Source: Pseudolabrys sp. Root1462 (lineage in GTDB: Bacteria > Pseudomonadota > Alphaproteobacteria > Rhizobiales > Xanthobacteraceae). Taken from it: a stretch of 64,000 bases of DNA. The translations under genes and the position numbers were made by a program. This document shows positions 60,470 to 64,000 of the stretch, piece by piece; position 1 is the first letter of the stretch; the number at the start of each line of letters is the position of its first letter. The notes under the pieces are model-generated. The model saw only the letters and a list, made by a program, of their open reading frames with translations. It had not been told where the DNA came from and searched no databases. Location of the stretch: positions 1,081,757 through 1,145,756 of the forward strand of contig NZ_LMFS01000001.1 of NCBI RefSeq assembly GCF_001426945.1. Reading direction: 5' to 3'.

Positions 60470-61495
60470 GTGCGCAAGCAGTTCGACCGCTACCCGGCGC
60501 TGCACGGCGTGTCGCTCGATATCCGCTCCGGCGAACTGATCGCGCTGCTCGGGCCCTCCGGCTCGGGCAAGACAACGTTGCTGCGCCTGATCGCCGGACT
60601 GGAATGGCCGACCACGGGCTCGATCTTCTTCGGCGGCGACGATGCGTCGGGCATGGATGTGCAGGAGCGCAACGTCGGCTTCGTGTTTCAGAGTTACGCG
60701 CTGTTCAAGCACATGACGGTCGCGGACAATATCGGCTTCGGCCTGCGCGTGCGGCCGCGGTCAAGCCGGCCGCCGACCGCGGAAATCCGCCGCCGCGCCA
60801 GCGCATTGCTCGATCTGGTGCAGCTATCGGGCCTTGAGAACCGCTTCCCGGCGCAATTGTCCGGCGGCCAACGGCAGCGTGTGGCGTTGGCCCGGGCGCT
60901 GGCAATCGAGCCGCGCGTCTTGCTGCTCGACGAACCGTTTGGCGCGCTCGACGCCAAGGTACGCCGCGAACTGCGACAATGGTTGCGTGAACTGCACGAC
61001 AAGACCGGACACACCACGGTGTTCGTGACGCACGATCAAGAAGAGGCGCTCGAACTGGCCGATCGCGTCGTGGTCATGAGCCAGGGCCGCATCGAGCAGG
61101 TCGGCACGCCGGACGAGATCTACGACCGGCCGAATTCGCCGTTCGTGTTCTCTTTCATCGGTGAGGCCAGCGAATTGCCGGTCACCGTGGCGAACGGCCG
61201 CGTCAGTATCGACGGCCAAGCCATCGATCTCGGCGCCGCCGGCGCAGCCGACGGCCCGGCGCGGCTGCTGATGCGGCCGAACGGCATCGATGTCGTAGAC
61301 GAGCGTCCCGGCACGATCGCCGGTGACGTCGTTGCCGTGCGCCGCAGCGGCGGCTGGCGGCGTGTCGAACTGCTGATTGGCGCCGGCCGGCATCGCGTCG
61401 AGGTCGAACTGCCGATCGACGGGGCGCAAGCTTTGAGCGAGCGGCTGCATATCCTGCCGCGGCACTGGCAGCTTTATCCGTCGGAAGCCTCCTGA
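60470..61495 (+). CDS. cysA: Sulfate ABC transporter ATPase CysA, N-terminus frameshifted
   Basis: A CysA ATPase of about 341 residues from an internal GTG. Walker [10 protein letters not shown], signature [16 protein letters not shown], Walker [19 protein letters not shown] and [18 protein letters not shown] are intact, and a TOBE-like C-terminus follows. The natural ATG at 60450 (AAGGA six bases before) reads MEIRID, then shifts out of frame. Restoring one base near 60468 gives [15 protein letters not shown], the normal CysA start. So the gene has a one-base deletion or a sequencing error. A start at GTG 60470 would lose only about eight residues. Confidence 0.85.
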   Translation: MRKQFDRYPALHGVSLDIRSGELIALLGPSGSGKTTLLRLIAGLEWPTTGSIFFGGDDASGMDVQERNVGFVFQSYALFKHMTVADNIGFGLRVRPRSSRPPTAEIRRRASALLDLVQLSGLENRFPAQLSGGQRQRVALARALAIEPRVLLLDEPFGALDAKVRRELRQWLRELHDKTGHTTVFVTHDQEEALELADRVVVMSQGRIEQVGTPDEIYDRPNSPFVFSFIGEASELPVTVANGRVSIDGQAIDLGAAGAADGPARLLMRPNGIDVVDERPGTIAGDVVAVRRSGGWRRVELLIGAGRHRVEVELPIDGAQALSERLHILPRHWQLYPSEAS

Positions 61496-61524
61496 CACCG
61501 CCGCCGCAAGCGACCGCTGCGGCA

Positions 61525-62931
61525 TCAAGAGCCGCGGGGCGCGGCCAGGATCGGGAACGGGCAGGCGCTTTCGAAGGCGCGCGCGGCGCGCAGCACCAGT
61601 GCATCGTTGCGGGGCGGGCCGACGATCTGCAGCGCCATCGGCAAGCCGTCTGCAGCAAAACCGCAAGGTACGGAGGCGGCTGGCTGCTGCGTCAGGTTGA
61701 ACGGATAGGTATAGGGCGACCAGTTGATCCATTCGTCGCCGAAGCGGCCGCCAGTCGGCGTGACGCGGCCGGCCTCGATCGCGGTCGTCGGCATCTGCGG
61801 CGTCAGCAGGAGATCGTAGCGCTCGTGGAACCGCAGCATGTGCTGCGTCAGTTCGTTGCGCTGCGTGTGCGCGGCCAGATAATCCGCGAGTGAAATGCGC
61901 CGGCCGATATCGGCCATGTTGCGCAGGCCTTCATCCATCTTGTGCCGCTCGGCCACCGGCACCGCGTCGACGATGGTCGCGGCGACCGCGTACCAGATGT
62001 TCTTCTCCATCTCGATCGGTTCGGCAAAACCGGGATCGACCTCCTCGACATGAGCGCCCAGGTCCGCGAACATCTGTGCCGCCTGTCGCGTCGACGTTTC
62101 GATTTCCGCATCGAGCTGTGTGACGTAGCCGAGCCGCGGTGAGAAGGCGATGCGCAGTCCGCGCACGCCGTCACCAAGTCCGATGCGATAATCGGGAGCA
62201 GGTGTGTTCCAGGCGGTGCTATCGCGCATGTCGGGCTGGCCGATGATGCTGAGCATCAGCGCCGCGTCCATGACTGTGCGCGTCAGCGGGCCTTGATGTG
62301 CGAGCACGGTGAAGGCCGACGCCGGATAGGCCGGCACGCGGCCGTAGCTCGGCTTGATACCGAAGGTGCCGCAGAAGGCAGCGGGAATGCGGATCGATCC
62401 GGCGCCATCGGTGCCGAGATGAAGCACACCGAGATTGAGCAGCGCCGCCGCCACGGCGCCGCCGGACGAGCCGCCGGTGGTGCGGTTCAAATTCCACGGA
62501 TTGCGCGTGATGCCGGTGAGCGGCGAATGACAGGCGCCGATCCAGCCGAACTCCGGCGTCGTCGTCTTGCCGAGGATGACGGCGCCTTGCTCCTTCAGTC
62601 GCGCCACCGCCGGCGCATCGTGCGGCGCCGGTGCGTCGGGCGTGGTGAGCGAGCCCTTGCGCGTCGGCCATCCTTTGACGTCGATGATGTCCTTGATGGT
62701 TGCCGGCAGGCCGTCGGCAAGGCCGATCGGCTCGCCCTTCGTCCAGCGGGCTTCGGAAGCTTGCGCCGCGGCGAGCGCGCCTTCGGCATCGATCCCCACG
62801 AAGGCGTTGATAGCGGGCTCGAAGCGTTCGATCCGCTCGAGCGCGTCGCGCGTCACCTCGAGCGGTGAAAGGTCGCGACGGCGATAAAGTCGAAGCAGTT
62901 CGGCGGCATTCAAGTCTGAAATGGCCGCCAT
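61525..62931 (-). CDS. Amidase signature-family hydrolase
   Basis: A 468-residue amidase. The Ser-cisSer-Lys triad is visible: the Lys in LPATIKDIIDVKGWPTRKGS, the cis-Ser in TTGGSSGGAVAA and the nucleophile Ser in GTDGAGSIRIPAAFCGTFGIKPS. The domain is close to aryl or acyl amidases and to glutamyl-tRNA amidotransferase subunit A. It has no GatB or GatC neighbour, so it is a stand-alone amidase. It converges on cysA and follows the DUF72 gene by 12 bases. Substrate unknown. Confidence 0.9.
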   Translation of the reverse strand: MAAISDLNAAELLRLYRRRDLSPLEVTRDALERIERFEPAINAFVGIDAEGALAAAQASEARWTKGEPIGLADGLPATIKDIIDVKGWPTRKGSLTTPDAPAPHDAPAVARLKEQGAVILGKTTTPEFGWIGACHSPLTGITRNPWNLNRTTGGSSGGAVAAALLNLGVLHLGTDGAGSIRIPAAFCGTFGIKPSYGRVPAYPASAFTVLAHQGPLTRTVMDAALMLSIIGQPDMRDSTAWNTPAPDYRIGLGDGVRGLRIAFSPRLGYVTQLDAEIETSTRQAAQMFADLGAHVEEVDPGFAEPIEMEKNIWYAVAATIVDAVPVAERHKMDEGLRNMADIGRRISLADYLAAHTQRNELTQHMLRFHERYDLLLTPQMPTTAIEAGRVTPTGGRFGDEWINWSPYTYPFNLTQQPAASVPCGFAADGLPMALQIVGPPRNDALVLRAARAFESACPFPILAAPRGS

Positions 62932-62943
62932 CTGCGCGCTCCG

Positions 62944-63744
62944 TTAAAGCCGTTCGATCAGGGCCATCGCCGCCGCCGGCATCTTCACTTTGGCTTCGTG
63001 GATGAAATAGATGAATACATCGCGGGGCTTCTTCTCGGCGGCCTTCTTGTCGATGCGCGGCAGATCGGCCGGCGCGCCGCCCTTGAGCCAGGTGTTGGCG
63101 CGCGCCGCCCATTGATCGAGCGCCTTCGGCGGATAGCCTGCCTTCAGCGTCTCGTCGCCCTTCTGCAGGCGCGCGTAGACGAAGTCGGAGGTCACGTCGG
63201 CGATCTCGGTATAGCTCTCGTGTTCGGCGTAGCAGATAGCCACATTGGCCCTGCGGGCGAGTGCGATGAATTCCGGCGTCTTGAAGGTGTCGTTGCGCAC
63301 TTCGACGACGTGGCGCAGCGCCTTGCCGTCGAACGTCGCCGGCAGGAGATCGAGGAAGGCGCCGAAGTCGGCGGCATCGAATTTCTTATGCGGCGCAAAT
63401 TGCCAGAGCAGAGGCCCGAGTTTGGGGCCGAGTTCGGTGACGCCGGATTCCAGAAAGCGGGTGATGGATGGCCCGGCTTCAGCCAGAACGCGACGATTGA
63501 CCGCATACCGCGGCCCCTTCAGCGAAAACACGAAGCCGTCCGGAACTTCCGACGCCCATTTGCGGAAGCTTGCCGGCTTCATCGTCGAATAAAACGCTCC
63601 ATTGACCTCGATCGAGGTCAGATGCTGCCCGGCGTATTCCAGTTCACGCGATTGCGGCAGGCCTTTGGGGTAAAACACGCCGCGCCAGGGCTCGTAAGTC
63701 CAGCCGCCGACACCGACATAGATGCGCGAGGGGTAGTTTTTCAT
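62944..63744 (-). CDS. DUF72-domain protein
   Basis: A 266-residue TIM-barrel-like protein of the DUF72/YecE family: IYVGVGGWTYEPWRGVFYP at the start, then SIEVNGAFYSTMKPASFRKWASEVPDGFVFSLKGPR (about residues 43-78) and a C-terminal YFIHEAKVKMPAAAMAL stretch. Function is unknown; a nuclease-like role has been suggested for relatives. Start at 63744 matches the domain start; a longer frame reaching 63840 lacks a ribosome site. Upstream of the amidase by 12 bases. Confidence 0.88.
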   Translation of the reverse strand: MKNYPSRIYVGVGGWTYEPWRGVFYPKGLPQSRELEYAGQHLTSIEVNGAFYSTMKPASFRKWASEVPDGFVFSLKGPRYAVNRRVLAEAGPSITRFLESGVTELGPKLGPLLWQFAPHKKFDAADFGAFLDLLPATFDGKALRHVVEVRNDTFKTPEFIALARRANVAICYAEHESYTEIADVTSDFVYARLQKGDETLKAGYPPKALDQWAARANTWLKGGAPADLPRIDKKAAEKKPRDVFIYFIHEAKVKMPAAAMALIERL

Positions 63745-63954
63745 TAAGGTTTTCGTCACGTTATTTTCACAATGCCGGACTATACAGGTTTCCAAGCGGC
63801 GGCTGGATTGCGTTTCGTATGATCCCCGCCCGACGGCCACGATGGGATAGACGACGGCGGATGTAACCGCGTTCTATCTTGTCCGTGGTCGTTCTCATTT
63901 GGTGCAGCCTAGCCCGCAGGCCGTCGCCCTTCCACCCGGTTTCTTCATCCGTAT

Positions 63955-64000
63955 TCATTGCGCCGGCGCCGCGGCGATCAGGCGCGCATTGTCGGCGCGC
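63955..64000 (-). CDS. C-terminal end of a gene entering from the right edge (partial)
   Basis: The minus strand from 64000 reads RADNARLIAAAPAQ and stops at TGA (63955-63957). The ending is typical of coding sequence. Only 14 residues are visible, so the family cannot be named, and it could be a chance frame. The 210 bases between this and the DUF72 gene hold no supported gene. Confidence 0.35.
   Translation of the reverse strand, partial: RADNARLIAAAPAQ

Overview
The window looks like a chromosomal segment of a GC-rich alphaproteobacterium of the Hyphomicrobiales (Rhizobiales), close to Bradyrhizobium, Rhodopseudomonas or Pseudolabrys relatives. The reasons are the high GC, standalone rpsD, BA14K, BcsS and DUF4189 proteins, an intergenic palindromic repeat of the Bradyrhizobiaceae type, a complete liv operon carrying a DUF6867-type membrane protein, and a cox (molybdenum hydroxylase) cluster. 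No rRNA, tRNA or CRISPR array was recognised. These taxonomic and family calls come from reading the sequence, not from a database search.

Layout. 1-4 kb: grxD, two LysR regulators, a cupin and an aldo/keto reductase. 4-6.9 kb: an AT-richer accessory patch with a pseudogene broken by about six frameshifts, a FlbD-like small protein, a two-gene membrane module of unknown function and an IS1595-type transposase remnant. 6.9-21.5 kb: mostly housekeeping or transport genes (YbfB/YjiJ MFS, SnoaL-like protein, Tat-exported beta-lactamase-fold hydrolase, rpsD, TerC/YjbE, murI, two tandem SH3b proteins, purB, rpe, EF-hand protein, SBF transporter, DadA-like oxidase, P1 peptidase, CcdA). 21.5-27 kb: the complete livHMGF-DUF6867-livK operon on the minus strand. 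27-31 kb: a 27-residue membrane peptide, an Mpo1-like protein, pcaD-pcaC, and coxG.

31-50 kb: a form II-type coxSLM hydroxylase at 31.4-35.2 kb and its maturation block (coxD, ridA, coxE, split xdhC, MoeA/MobA-like fusion) at 44.6-49.8 kb. Between them lie a two-component system with its likely exported target, an XRE/methyltransferase pair, a diguanylate cyclase, a GlxA-type regulator, a DUF4242 protein and a lone copper nitrite reductase. That nitrite reductase has the shorter ligand loop of the AniA-like class II and an NnrR/FNR-type box upstream. 50-57 kb: a TetR-HlyD-ABC efflux operon behind a 28-bp perfect palindrome, an orphan BcsS, and a divergent AraC/MFS pair. 57.7-61.5 kb: a sulfate ABC operon (sbp-cysT-cysW-cysA) in which cysA appears to have lost one base in its first codons. 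61.5-64 kb: an amidase and a DUF72 protein.

How genes work together: CoxG/D/E, the XdhC halves and the MoeA/MobA fusion would insert and mature the molybdenum cofactor of CoxSLM. LivHMGFK takes up branched-chain or related amino acids. PcaC and PcaD catalyse two successive late steps of the protocatechuate branch of the beta-ketoadipate pathway. NirK suggests at least partial denitrification under low-oxygen/NO control. The most unusual items are the 4-6.9 kb patch, the class II nirK with its regulatory box, the RidA gene inside the cox maturation operon, the 27-residue peptide gene, several strong operator-like palindromes, and the cysA frameshift.
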